Counted from the first letter of the stretch, positions 34,769-42,956 are shown. The stretch: DNA of 64,000 nt from PALSA-612 sp963742925 (GCA_963742925.1 CAVUNV010000002.1:1-64000), one strand, 5' to 3'. Translations and numbers: made by a program. The notes: generated from the sequence alone by a model not told the origin.

Positions 34769-35824
34769 GTCGACGCGACCGCGCCGAAGCCGCCGGCCGA
34801 CGGCGCTCGCGGCTCGTACCCGGACACGTTCTTCGACGCGATCCTCGTCGTCGCCTTCGGCGGGCCGGAGGGGATGGACGACGTGATGCCGTTTCTCGAG
34901 AACGTCACCCGCGGGCGCAACGTGCCGCCCGAGCGCCTCGAGGAGGTCGCACACCACTACGCGAGCTTCGGCGGCGTCAGCCCGATCAACGGGCAGAACC
35001 GGGCCCTGATCGCGGCGCTGCGCCCCGAGCTCGACCGGCACGGGATCGACCTGCCGATCTACTTCGGCAACCGGAACTGGCATCCGCTGCTCGTCGACAC
35101 GCTCCGCGAGATGCGAGACGACGGCGTAAGGCGTGCGCTCGCGTTCTTCACGAGCGGCTTCAGCTCGTACTCGAGCTGCCGGCAGTACCGCGAGAACATC
35201 CTCGCCGCGCAGGCCGAGTTGGGGCCGGACGCGCCCGAGGTCTCGAGGACGCGCATGTTCTACAACCACCCGGGCTTCATCGACGCGAACGCGGAGCACG
35301 TCACCGACGCGCTGGCCCGGATCTCGCAGGAGCGCCGGGCCGGCGTGCACATCGCCTTCACGGCACACTCGATCCCGCTCGCGATGGCGAGGCAATCCCG
35401 CTACGAGACGCAGCTCGCCGAGGCCGCGCGGCTCGTCGCCGAGCGGGTCGGCGTGGACGATCACGCCGTCGTCTACCAGAGCCGCAGCGGCTCTCCGCGG
35501 GTGCCGTGGCTCGAGCCCGACGTTTGCGACCACATCCGCACGCTGGCGGCGCGCGGCGTGCGGGACGTCGTCCTGTCGCCGATCGGCTTCGTCTCCGACC
35601 ACATGGAGATCCTGTTCGACCTCGACGTCGAAGCCCGCGAGGCGGCGGAGGCCGCGGGCATCGGCCTCGTCCGAGGGCAGACCGCCGGCACGCATCCCGC
35701 CTTCGTCGCGATGATCCGCGAGCTGATCGCCGAGCGCCTCGACCCGGGCGTGCCGAGGCGCGCGCTCGGCCGCTACGGGCCGAGCCACGACGTCTGCCGG
35801 CCCGGCTGCTGCTTACTGAGCTAG
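34766..35824 (+). CDS. hemH: ferrochelatase / coproporphyrin ferrochelatase
   Basis: 352 residues. Family marks: DAILVVAFGGPEGMDDVMPFLENV, SPINGQNRALI, YFGNRNWHPLLVDTLREM, the catalytic His in IAFTAHSIPLAMA, YQSRSGSPRVPWLEPDV and VVLSPIGFVSDHMEILFDLD. It inserts Fe2+ into coproporphyrin III or protoporphyrin IX. In Actinomycetota the coproporphyrin route (CpfC) is usual, so cpfC may be the better name. The C-terminus PSHDVCRPGCCLL carries three cysteines, which could ligate a 2Fe-2S cluster as in some actinobacterial ferrochelatases. Its last 12 bp overlap the convergent pterin dehydratase gene. Confidence 0.9.
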   Translation: MVDATAPKPPADGARGSYPDTFFDAILVVAFGGPEGMDDVMPFLENVTRGRNVPPERLEEVAHHYASFGGVSPINGQNRALIAALRPELDRHGIDLPIYFGNRNWHPLLVDTLREMRDDGVRRALAFFTSGFSSYSSCRQYRENILAAQAELGPDAPEVSRTRMFYNHPGFIDANAEHVTDALARISQERRAGVHIAFTAHSIPLAMARQSRYETQLAEAARLVAERVGVDDHAVVYQSRSGSPRVPWLEPDVCDHIRTLAARGVRDVVLSPIGFVSDHMEILFDLDVEAREAAEAAGIGLVRGQTAGTHPAFVAMIRELIAERLDPGVPRRALGRYGPSHDVCRPGCCLLS

Positions 35825-36058
35825 CGCGGCGGACTTCACAGCCAGCTCGCGGTCGCGGTCCGTGATCGCCTCGGCGGAGTGCGTCCGCCAGCGCAGGACG
35901 ACGCGGCCCCAGCCGAGCTCGATGTCCGGATGGTGGTTCTCGGCCTCCGCCAGCTCGCCGACCCGGTTCACGAACGCGAGCGCCTCGGCGAAGTTCGCGA
36001 ACCGGAACTCACGCTGCAGGGCGCCGTCGACCTCGCTCCATCCCTCAGGAACAGCCAC
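35813..36058 (-). CDS. pterin-4a-carbinolamine dehydratase (PCD/DCoH)
   Basis: 81 residues. Typical features: VPEGWSEVDGALQREFRF, FANFAEALAFVNRVGELAE, and the catalytic histidine block AENHHPDIELGWGRVVLRWRTHS, ending with ITDRDRELAVKSAAL. It dehydrates 4a-hydroxy-tetrahydropterins. GTG 36058 is fixed by conservation and by CATACT 7 nt upstream. The gene converges with and overlaps hemH by 12 bp and diverges from the class-III aminotransferase with only 33 bp between start codons. Confidence 0.85.
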   Translation of the reverse strand: MAVPEGWSEVDGALQREFRFANFAEALAFVNRVGELAEAENHHPDIELGWGRVVLRWRTHSAEAITDRDRELAVKSAALAQ

Positions 36059-36065
36059 GCGAATC

Positions 36066-36085
36066 AGTATGACGCGCGCTAGGCT
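36066..36085. promoter_or_regulatory. back-to-back -10 hexamers in a 33-bp divergent gap
   Basis: CATACT on the minus strand (36071-36066), 7 nt before GTG 36058, and TAGGCT on the plus strand (36080-36085), 6 nt before GTG 36092. Both genes appear leaderless, and each -35 region must lie inside the opposite gene. Confidence 0.55.
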
Positions 36086-36091
36086 CAGCCT

Positions 36092-37491
36092 GTGGCGGAC
36101 TTCAGCATCCGCGAACTGGTCGACTCGGGCGCCGGCGGCGAGCTCGAGCTGCACGGGCGCACGATCAACCCGCAGTTCCTGCGGATGCTGCGCACGATCG
36201 GCTTCGACCGGCACTGGTCGCGCGGCGAGGGCGCCTACCTCTACGACACGGACGGCAACCGCTTCCTGGACATGCTGGGCGGCTTCGGGATGTACAACGT
36301 GGGCCGCTCGAATCCGCGTGTCCGGGACGCGCTGCACGAGGCGCTCGACATGGATCTTCCCGGCCGTGTGGCGCTCGGCATCACCCAGCCCGCGGGCGCG
36401 CTGGCTCAGGCGCTGCTCGAGCGGGCGCCGGCGAGCCTCGGCCGCGTGCTGTTCACGAGCTCCGGCGCCGAGTCGGTGGAGGCGGCGATCAAGCTCGGCC
36501 GCACCGCCACCGGGCGCCCGCGCGTCGTCTCCGTCGACGACGGCTTCCACGGGCTGACGCTCGGCTCGCTGTCTGCGAACGGCGGCGACGCGTTCACCGC
36601 CAGGTTCCAGCCGCTGCTCCCGGGCTTCTCCCACGTCCCGTTCAACGACCTCGACGCGCTCGAGGCGGAGTTGCGCGCCGAGGACGTCGCGCTGTTCATC
36701 ACCGAGCCGATCGTCGGGCACGGCGTCCGGCTCCCGGAGCCCGGCTACCTCGAGGGCGCCCAGGCGCTTTGCCGCCGCTACGGGACGCTGTTCTGCGTCG
36801 ACGAGGTGGCGACCGGGTTCGGCCGGACGGGACGGCTGTTCGCCTGCGACCACTGGGGGCTCGAGCCGGACGTGATGACCGTGTCGAAGGCGCTCGGCGG
36901 CGGCTACGTGCCGATCGGGGCGACGCTGTTCGCGCCGCGGGTGTTCGACGCCGTCTTCGACTCGATGGAGCACGCGCTCAGCCACGGGTCGACGTTCGCC
37001 CCGAACGATCTCGGCGTCGTGGCGGGGCTCGCCATGCTGCACGAGCTGGACGCGGAAGGTCTCGTCGAGCGATCGGCGCGGATGGGCGAGCTGTTGCTCG
37101 AGCGGACGCGGCCGCTCGTGGAGCGCTACCCCGTCGTCCGCGACGTCCGCGGGCTGGGGCTGTTCTGGGCGATCGAGTTCGGCGAGCCCGGCCGCTCGAC
37201 GACCTGGCGCATGCTGGAGCGACTGCAGCCGGGCATCTTCTCCCAGCTCGTCGTCGTGCCGCTGTTCTCGGATCACCGGGTGCTGATCCAGGTGGCCGGG
37301 CACTCGATGAACGTCGTGCGTGCGCTTCCGCCGCTCGTCGTGAGTCCGAGCAGGACGTGGACTGGTTCGCCGAGGCGCTCGACGCCGTGGTCGCCCGCGC
37401 GCAGAAGATGCCCTCCGCGATGACCCGCTTCGCGCTCAAGGCGGCGCGCGCCGGCCGCGGCCGCAGCCCGAAAGTGTCCGCGCGACCCTAG
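36092..37491 (+). CDS. class-III PLP aminotransferase, one frameshift near the C-terminus
   Basis: About 466 residues. Conserved elements: LYDTDGNRFLDMLGGFGMYNVG, FTSSGAESVEAAIKLGRTATG, VVSVDDGFHGLTLGSLSANGG, FITEPIVGHGV, CVDEVATGFGRTGRLFACDHW and the PLP lysine in TVSKALGGGYVPIGATLFA. The last 45 residues (SEQDVDWFAEALDAVVARAQK) are in another frame; the break near 37340 (GTGAGTCCGAG) fits loss of one base, the only clear single deletion among the single-shift genes here. Substrate is likely an amino-acid or diamine such as ornithine or 4-aminobutyrate. GTG 36092 has TAGGCT 6 nt upstream. Confidence 0.8.
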
Positions 37492-38239
37492 CCCTCGCGC
37501 GGCTCCCAGCGGAAGCGCCGGAATGCGACGAGCGCCCCGAACGCTCCCCAGGCAACCACGACCAGGACAGCCTCCGGCTGCGACCAGATCTCCGCGCCGT
37601 GGAGCAGGATGTCGCGAACCAGCCGGATGAAGTACGTCAGCGGCAGCACGTCCGCGATCGCCTGGAGGAACCCGGGGAACGAATGGGACGAGAAGAAGGC
37701 GCCGGCGATGAACGACATCGGCAGGTAGATCGCGTTCACCACGGCCGACGACCCCTCGGCCGAGCGGATCACGGTCGTCAGCCCGATGCCCAGTGCCGCG
37801 AACGCGAGCGCGCCGAGGAGCAGCGCGAGCACGAGTGACAGGACGTGCTCGGGGAAGGGCACGCCGAAGAGCGACCTTGCCGAGCACGACCAGCGCGAGC
37901 GCCTCGAGCGCGATAGACGGCGATCGTCGAGCCCAGGACGCCTCCCACATATGCCCACGCGGGCAGGGGTGTTCCGCGGAGCCGCTTCAACACACCGGAC
38001 TCGCGCCTGATGACGAGCGTGATCGCCACTCCGGCGAACGCGGTGGCGATGACGCCGTAGCCGAGCATTCCCGCCAGCAGGTACCGCGAGCCCTTGACGT
38101 GCTCGATCTTGTCCTTCCCGTACACCGATCCCAGGAGGACGAAGAAGACGATGGGAAGCAGGAAGGTGAAGAACGCGAGCTCGCGGCTTCGCCAGAACAG
38201 GAGCTGCTCCGTGCGGAACTCGTGGACGAGACCGTTCAT
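37488..38239 (-). CDS. ABC-2-type transporter permease, two frameshifts
   Basis: About 250 residues. N-terminal frame: FRTEQLLFWRSRELAFFTFLLPIVFFVLLGSV and LLAGMLGYGVIATAFAGVAI. A +1 near 37915 and another near 37873 must be removed to read IALEALALVVLGKV and then LFGVPFPEHVLSLVLALLLG, ending FSSHSFPGFLQAIADVLPLTYFIRLVRD. That is the usual six-helix ABC-2 permease with the late PLTYF block. ATG 38239 overlaps the ATPase stop as ATGA, forming a DrrAB-like exporter. Confidence 0.75.
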
Positions 38240-39084
38240 TCGTCGCCGCCCGTGAGCGAGAGGTAGATCTCCTCGAGCGACGGCCGCCGCACCTCGAGCC
38301 CCTCGATCTCCTTACCGTCGGCGAGCGCCTGGCCGGTCAGCTCGTGCAGCAGCTTCGTCGGCTCGTGGGTCTCGACGACGACGTCCCGTCCGTCGAGCCG
38401 GTATCTGATCTCCGTGGCCACACGCACACCGGTGAGCTCCGAGGGCCGGCCGAGTGCGACGATCTGCCCTTCTCGGAGGACGGCGACACGATCCGCCAGT
38501 TGCTCCGCCTCGTCGAGGTAGTGCGTGGTCAGGAGCACGGTCTTGCCGAGCTGCCGCAGGGAGCGGATCATCTCCCATGCCGCGCGGCGTGCCTGCGGGT
38601 CGAATCCCGTCGTCGGCTCGTCGAGAAAGACGAGGTCGGGGTCGCCGATGAGGCCGAGCGCGAGGTCGAGCCGCCGCTTCTGGCCTCCGGAGAGCGTCTT
38701 CACGCGTGCCCCGCGCTTCTCGTCGAGGCCGACGAGGGCGATCGTCTCCGCCGTGTCTCGGGGCCGCGAGTAGTACTTGGCGAACACGCGGACATGCTCC
38801 TCGACGGTGAGGTTCGGATACATCGCCGAGGACTGCAGCACGATGCCGATCCGCTCGCGCCACGCCGTGCCGGCCTGCTGCGGGTCGACGCCGAGGACGG
38901 AGACGCTGCCGCCGTCGCGCGTGCGGTAGCCCTCGAGCACCTCGACGGTCGTGGTCTTGCCGGCGCCGTTCGGGCCGAGCAGGCCGAAGACCTCTCCCTG
39001 CTCGATCTCGAACGTGACCCCGCGCACGGCCTCGAGCTGTCCATAGGACTTGCGCAGGTCGGTGACTTCGACGGCGGCTGGCAT
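38236..39084 (-). CDS. ABC transporter ATP-binding protein (DrrA-like)
   Basis: 282 residues. Walker A GLLGPNGAGKTTT (residues 37-49), Q-loop VLQSSAMYPNLTVEEHV, signature TLSGGQKRRLDLALGL, Walker B LVFLDEPTTGFDP and H-loop VLLTTHYLDEAEQLADR. The C-terminal 80 residues (RYRLDGRDVVVETHEPTKLLHELT ... RRPSLEEIYLSLTG) are the accessory domain of drug-exporter ATPases. It powers the permease encoded immediately downstream. ATG 39084 (MPAAVEVTDLRKSYG) is the natural start. Confidence 0.9.
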   Translation of the reverse strand: MPAAVEVTDLRKSYGQLEAVRGVTFEIEQGEVFGLLGPNGAGKTTTVEVLEGYRTRDGGSVSVLGVDPQQAGTAWRERIGIVLQSSAMYPNLTVEEHVRVFAKYYSRPRDTAETIALVGLDEKRGARVKTLSGGQKRRLDLALGLIGDPDLVFLDEPTTGFDPQARRAAWEMIRSLRQLGKTVLLTTHYLDEAEQLADRVAVLREGQIVALGRPSELTGVRVATEIRYRLDGRDVVVETHEPTKLLHELTGQALADGKEIEGLEVRRPSLEEIYLSLTGGDE

Positions 39085-39110
39085 GGGCGACGGCGCGGGC
39101 GAACCGCGGA

Positions 39111-39524
39111 CTAGGGACCGGGGTTGCCGACGGATAGGTCGATGACGACGAGCCCGGCCTTGGGGAAGGGTGGCTCCGGGCCGCCCGTCAGCTCTGCTGC
39201 GACACGGCTGCAGTCGGGCTGGTGGCCGACGGCGACGACGTTGCCGCCGTACTCGGCCGCAGCGTTCCGGACCCCGGTCGCCGTGGCTCCGGGAGCGAGG
39301 CGGTCGTCGGCCTCCGGCGCGGTGCCGAGCGCCCGCGCGATCTCCTCGGCGGTCTCGCGGGCACGCAGGAGCGGGCTCGTCAGGACCGCAGCTCCGGTTG
39401 CCCCTTCGGCTGCGAGCCGGGCGCCGAGCTCGCGGGCCTGCTGCCTGCCCTTGGGCGTCAGCGGCCGGAGCTCGTCGGGCTCGCCCGGCGCGGCGTCCGC
39501 GTGTCGCACGAGATAGAGCCGCAC
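39111..39524 (-). CDS. SixA-type phosphohistidine phosphatase, second copy
   Basis: 137 residues of the histidine-phosphatase fold: VRLYLVRHADAAPGEPDELRPLTPKGRQQA with the RHA catalytic motif, VLTSPLLRARETAEEIARAL, and the second histidine in VVAVGHQPDCSRVAAEL. GTG 39524 is favoured over upstream in-frame starts because TATGCT is 6 nt away and because the upstream extension would run into the palindrome at 39561-39596. It lies 26 bp upstream of the ABC ATPase gene. Confidence 0.8.
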   Translation of the reverse strand: MRLYLVRHADAAPGEPDELRPLTPKGRQQARELGARLAAEGATGAAVLTSPLLRARETAEEIARALGTAPEADDRLAPGATATGVRNAAAEYGGNVVAVGHQPDCSRVAAELTGGPEPPFPKAGLVVIDLSVGNPGP

Positions 39525-39530
39525 CGGCCC

Positions 39531-39536
39531 AGCATA
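39531..39536 (-). promoter_or_regulatory. -10 TATGCT of the second sixA
   Basis: Minus-strand TATGCT, spacer GGGCCG (6 nt), GTG 39524; leaderless arrangement. Confidence 0.5.
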
Positions 39537-39560
39537 GAGCTGCCTGTTCCGTCGAGCCCT

Positions 39561-39596
39561 GTCTGAGTGACTGTCCCATGGGACAGTCACTCAGAC
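39561..39596. repeat. 36-bp perfect palindrome, left REP-like element of the RAYT
   Basis: A perfect 18+18-bp palindrome whose arms read GTCTGAGTGACTGTCCCA. Its inner 26 bp are identical to the palindrome at 40167-40194 on the other side of the transposase gene. It lies in the short gap between sixA and the transposase and would fold into a long hairpin in single-stranded DNA or RNA, which is what REP-type sites need. It could also stop transcription. Confidence 0.85.
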
Positions 39597-39677
39597 TTGT
39601 CGCGGAGGGTCAGCTCGAAACCGTGCCGATTGTGTGTCGATTGGCGCGCAGGTGCCTTAGCGCCTGTCCAGGGTGGG

Positions 39678-39683
39678 TACCGT
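39678..39683 (+). promoter_or_regulatory. -10 TACCGT of the RAYT gene
   Basis: TACCGT, spacer CGATCGC (7 nt), GTG 39691; leaderless arrangement. Confidence 0.45.
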
Positions 39684-39690
39684 CGATCGC

Positions 39691-40266
39691 GTGCCGCGGC
39701 GACCTCGATCGTTCCTCGATGACGAAGGCATCTTCCACGTGACGGCCCGCGGCGCCGGCGGTTGTCTGATCTACGAGGAGGACATCGACCGGCTCGACTT
39801 CACGGACATCTTCTGGAGCGCTTCCCTCGAGTTCGAGTGGGAGTGCGTCGTGCTCTGCCTGATGGGGACGCACTATCACGCCGTCCTCAAGGCGCGTCGG
39901 GAGCAGCTCTCGGCCGGAATGCGCAAGGTGAACGGTGCCTTCGCGCGCCGCTTCAACATGCGGCACGGACGTCGCGGCCATCTCTTCGAGGCGCGCTTCT
40001 CGAGCTGGATGATCGAGGAAGAGTCGCACCTCGAGGCGACGATCACGTATGTCCTGTGGAACCCCGTCCGCGCAAATCTCCGCGCCTTTCCCGAGGACTG
40101 GGAGTGGACGTGGCTCGAGCCGGGTCGTGCCGCAAACACCCATCCCGCCCTCGTCCGCGCCGCCTCCAGTGACTGTCCCATGGGACAGTCACTGAGACGT
40201 GCCCGGGAGGGACAGCGGCGGACACGGCTGGAGCGGCCGCGAGCCGCGGTGCAGGACGAGCTTTAG
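39691..40266 (+). CDS. REP-associated tyrosine transposase (Y1/HUH family)
   Basis: 191 residues. The HUH pair is in LMGTHYHAVLKA, preceded by FHVTARGAGGCLIYEEDIDR. The basic patch AFARRFNMRHGRRGHLFEARFSS follows, and the catalytic Tyr lies in EATITYVLWNPVRANL. These proteins cut and rejoin single-stranded hairpins of REP elements. Here matching palindromes flank the gene; the right one (40167-40194) lies inside the 3' end of the coding region and encodes SDCPMGQS, so the extreme C-terminus may be non-essential. GTG 39691 is chosen from the -10 spacing. The TAG stop is inside the DtxR-type operator of the next gene. Confidence 0.85.
   Translation: MPRRPRSFLDDEGIFHVTARGAGGCLIYEEDIDRLDFTDIFWSASLEFEWECVVLCLMGTHYHAVLKARREQLSAGMRKVNGAFARRFNMRHGRRGHLFEARFSSWMIEEESHLEATITYVLWNPVRANLRAFPEDWEWTWLEPGRAANTHPALVRAASSDCPMGQSLRRAREGQRRTRLERPRAAVQDEL
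40167..40194. repeat. 28-bp perfect palindrome, right REP-like element
   Basis: Arms CAGTGACTGTCCCA and its complement, sharing a 26-bp core with the left copy at 39561-39596. The flanks differ between copies at the outermost bases (TCAGAC versus TGAGAC after the right arm). It is inside the transposase reading frame. Confidence 0.85.
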
Positions 40267-40277
40267 GCATGTCTAAA
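40262..40277 (+). promoter_or_regulatory. DtxR/MntR-type operator overlapping the -10
   Basis: TTTAGGCATGTCTAAA: 16 bp with inverted symmetry except at one pair of positions (perfect would be TTTAGACATGTCTAAA). It overlaps the -10 TAAACT (40274-40279) of the DtxR-family gene, whose GTG is 6 nt further on. This is where an autoregulator would sit. It also contains the stop codon of the transposase gene. Confidence 0.6.
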
Positions 40278-40285
40278 CTTTGCGT

Positions 40286-40729
40286 GTGACGACCGCGCCG
40301 CTCAGCCAGACTGCCGAGGACTACCTCAAGGAGATCTACAAGCTCCAGATCGAGCAGGGCCGGGCGACGACGTCCGCGCTCGCCGAGCGGGTCGGTGTGT
40401 CGCCGCCGTCGGCGACGGCGATGCTGAAGAAGCTGGCCGAGCTGAAGCTCCTCCGCCACGAGCGCTACCACGGCGTGACGCTGACGCGGGCGGGCGAGAA
40501 GGCCGCGATCGAGATCATCCGCCACCACCGACTCCTCGAGCAGTATCTGTCGGAGACGCTCGGCATCCCGGTCGAGGCCGTTCACGCCGAGGCAGACCGG
40601 CTCGAGCATGCGCTCTCGGAGGAGCTCGAGGCGAAGATCGACGAGTCGCTCGGCTTCCCGACCCACGATCCGCACGGCGATCCGATCCCCGGCGCCGACC
40701 TCAGCTGGCCGCCCGAGCCGACTCCGTAA
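40286..40729 (+). CDS. DtxR-family metal-dependent transcriptional regulator
   Basis: 147 residues, that is the short form: winged HTH (SQTAEDYLKEIYKLQ, RATTSALAERVGVSPPSATAMLKKLAELKLLRHERYHGVTLTRAG) and dimerisation/metal domain (EIIRHHRLLEQYLSETLGIPVEAVHAEADRLEHALSEEL), without the SH3-like third domain of DtxR/IdeR. The His and Glu residues of the metal sites are present, as in MntR. It probably represses with Mn2+ or Fe2+. No metal transporter is adjacent, so its visible target is its own promoter. Leaderless GTG 40286; last 29 bp overlap the convergent acyltransferase gene. Confidence 0.85.
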   Translation: MTTAPLSQTAEDYLKEIYKLQIEQGRATTSALAERVGVSPPSATAMLKKLAELKLLRHERYHGVTLTRAGEKAAIEIIRHHRLLEQYLSETLGIPVEAVHAEADRLEHALSEELEAKIDESLGFPTHDPHGDPIPGADLSWPPEPTP

Positions 40730-41993
40730 GCGGCGAACCACCGACCGCCCGATGTCTTCCCTGGGCGGCGTGGACCGGCGACCGGGACGGGCCCGCAGTC
40801 CGTTTGAGGTTGAGCGCCGGCAACTCCACGAAGCGGTAGGTGAGATACGAGAGCAGGCCGACGACGGCGGACGCCGTCAGCGTGTTGACGATGACCGCGA
40901 CGGCGTCCTGCGATCCGAGGAGCAGCCCCGTGCTGGCCAGGAAGAGGAGTACCGGATAGTTCCAGAGGAAGATGCTGTAAGAGACCTTCCCGCAGGCCAC
41001 GGCGGCGCGCCGTTCGATCCAGAGCGGTCGCCCGGCTCGGTCCGGGCGCAGGATCCGGAGCAGCAGCAGGGCTGCCAGGAGCGCCACGATCGAGTCGTAG
41101 GCGTAGGTGGGAATGAGGTAGTAGCCGAAGATGAGCGCCGAGAGGCCGACGTAGGCGAGGGCGCGCTTGGGAACCAGGCGCAGGATCCTCTGGAGCGGGC
41201 GGGCGTTGCCGGCCTCGCAGGTGGCGAAGATCACCGCAGCAGCCATTCCGTACCCGAACAGGTCGGCATGGGTGAGGAAGCTGCGGGCCAGAACCCCGTG
41301 CCAGCTCGTCTCGACCGGGTGCTCCCGGCCCGGGCTGAGCGTCGCGATCGCCACCTTGCCGACGAGGCCGATCGCCAACAGCGTCGCCGGCGGCAGCCAG
41401 AGGGCGACGCGTTGGCGCGCGCCGGCGACGCGGGCGGCGAGGGCAACGACGAGTGGAAGCAGGAGGTAGAAGGCCACCTCGGTCGAGAGCGACCACGACG
41501 GCGGGATGCCGCTCAGGAAGTGCGTCGGGATGTAGTTGCCGATCAGCAGGGCATCCGCTCCCAGCGTCGCCGGATCGTGGATCACGCCGACCACGAAGCG
41601 TTCGTTGACGATGCCGCTCGCCGCAGATCCGATCACGAGCGCGGACAAAAAGAGGACGGCCCAGTAGGCGGGCAGGATGCGGAGGGCGCGGTTCCTCAGA
41701 TAGCGCCGCACGGAGGGCCGGGGGCGGCCGGCGATGATGGCGGCGGCGATCGGCCGGTAGAGCAGGAAGCCCGACAGCACGAAGAAGAGCGTGACCCCCG
41801 ATTCGAGCGGCCACATCAGCGCGCCAAACGGTCCGATCACCCAGCTGGCCTTGCCCGAGGCGGTGAACAGCCAGCAATGGAAGACGAGAATGCTCACCGC
41901 CGCGACGGCGCGCAGCCCCTCGATTCCGGTCAACCGCCCCGCGAGCCCAGCCGGATCCCGAGACCCCGCCGGTTTCAGCGCAGCCGAGCTCAC
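40701..41993 (-). CDS. acyltransferase-3 family membrane protein
   Basis: 430 residues, about ten helices. It begins GLRAVAAVSILVFHCWLF and GVTLFFVLSGFLLYRPI, then RNRALRILPAYWAVLFLSAL, PPSWSLSTEVAFYLLLPLVVAL and the late KVSYSIFLWNYPVLLFLA. This is the OafA-type domain that moves acyl groups across the membrane onto sugars or lipids. Unlike the protein at 30144-32042 it has no SGNH domain. Start 41993 (MSSAALKPAGS) lies about 80 bp from the divergent phzF-like gene. Confidence 0.85.
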   Translation of the reverse strand: MSSAALKPAGSRDPAGLAGRLTGIEGLRAVAAVSILVFHCWLFTASGKASWVIGPFGALMWPLESGVTLFFVLSGFLLYRPIAAAIIAGRPRPSVRRYLRNRALRILPAYWAVLFLSALVIGSAASGIVNERFVVGVIHDPATLGADALLIGNYIPTHFLSGIPPSWSLSTEVAFYLLLPLVVALAARVAGARQRVALWLPPATLLAIGLVGKVAIATLSPGREHPVETSWHGVLARSFLTHADLFGYGMAAAVIFATCEAGNARPLQRILRLVPKRALAYVGLSALIFGYYLIPTYAYDSIVALLAALLLLRILRPDRAGRPLWIERRAAVACGKVSYSIFLWNYPVLLFLASTGLLLGSQDAVAVIVNTLTASAVVGLLSYLTYRFVELPALNLKRTAGPSRSPVHAAQGRHRAVGGSPLTESARAAS

Positions 41994-42062
41994 CGATGCC
42001 CTCGCACCATCCTCCTATCGGCCCGGCAGCTCGAAATCTGAGGCCCGAACGGGGGCTGCAGA

Positions 42063-42068
42063 TAGATT
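42063..42068 (+). promoter_or_regulatory. -10 TAGATT of the PhzF-like gene
   Basis: TAGATT, spacer GCGTCAC (7 nt), ATG 42076; leaderless arrangement. Confidence 0.5.
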
Positions 42069-42075
42069 GCGTCAC

Positions 42076-42921
42076 ATGCGCAGGTATCGCTACGTCGTCT
42101 GCGACGTCTTCACCGACCGGCCGCTCGAAGGGAACCAGCTCGCCGTCTTCACCGATGCGCGCGAGCTTGCCGAGGAGCTGCTGCAGCCGCTCGCGCGGGA
42201 GATGAACTTCTCGGAGACGGTGTTCGTCTACCCGGCCGCCGGGGAGGGGCACGCCCGCATCCGGATCTTCACGCCCGCCTCCGAGATCCCCTTCGCAGGC
42301 CATCCGACGCTCGGGACGGCGTTCGTTCTCGGCGGGCCGATGCAGCTCGACGAGATCCGTCTCGAGACGGGCTCCGGTGTCGTTCCGGTGCGGCTCGAGC
42401 GCGAGGGGCCACGCATCATCTTCGGCTGGATGAGCCAGCCGCTCCCCACGGTCGAGCCGTACCAGGACGAGGCGGCGCTCCTCGGCGCGCTCGGGGTCGA
42501 GCGCTCAGAGCTGCCGGTGGAGGTGTACGACAACGGGCTGCAGCACGTGTACGTATGTCTCGCCTCCCCTGAGGAGGTCGCGAGCCTGAAGCCCGATCTC
42601 GGCAGGATCGGCGGGCTCTCCGGGCTGCTCGGCTGCAACTGCTTCGCCGGCTCGGGGGCGCAATGGAAGACGCGGATGTTCGCTCCTGCCGGCGGGGTGC
42701 CGGAAGACCCCGCGACCGGGTCGGCCGCCGGGCCGCTGGCCGTTCACCTCGTCCGCCACGGCCGTGTCCAGCCTGGACAGGAGATCGAGATCTCGCAGGG
42801 CGCCGAGATCAGCCGGCCCTCGAAGCTCTACGCGCGTGTCGAGGGAACGCCGGATCGGATCGAATCCGTCAACGTCGGCGGCAGCGCCGTGATCGTGGCA
42901 CGCGGCGAGTTCCGCCTGTAG
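42076..42921 (+). CDS. PhzF-family isomerase/epimerase
   Basis: 281 residues with the diaminopimelate-epimerase-like double domain. Conserved marks: VCDVFTDRPLEGNQLAVF, the catalytic Glu in MNFSETVFVYP, IRIFTPASEIPFAGHPTLGTAF and PEDPATGSAAGPLAVHL. PhzF proteins isomerise cyclohexadiene or related acids; most actinobacterial members have no known substrate. No phenazine genes are nearby. ATG 42076 is fixed by the -10 7 nt upstream and by homology of MRRYRYVVCDVF. Confidence 0.85.
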   Translation: MRRYRYVVCDVFTDRPLEGNQLAVFTDARELAEELLQPLAREMNFSETVFVYPAAGEGHARIRIFTPASEIPFAGHPTLGTAFVLGGPMQLDEIRLETGSGVVPVRLEREGPRIIFGWMSQPLPTVEPYQDEAALLGALGVERSELPVEVYDNGLQHVYVCLASPEEVASLKPDLGRIGGLSGLLGCNCFAGSGAQWKTRMFAPAGGVPEDPATGSAAGPLAVHLVRHGRVQPGQEIEISQGAEISRPSKLYARVEGTPDRIESVNVGGSAVIVARGEFRL

Positions 42922-42928
42922 AGCATGA

Positions 42929-42950
42929 GGGACAGACTTCAGTCTGTCCC
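42929..42950. repeat. 22-bp inverted repeat, possible third REP-like element or terminator
   Basis: GGGACAGACT-TC-AGTCTGTCCC: 10-bp perfect arms with a 2-nt loop, in the 35-bp gap between the convergent PhzF-like and Asp-box genes. It shares the GGGACAG/CTGTCCC half-motif with the RAYT palindromes at 39561 and 40167 but is shorter. By position it could terminate both transcripts. Confidence 0.65.
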
Positions 42951-42956
42951 CATTCC

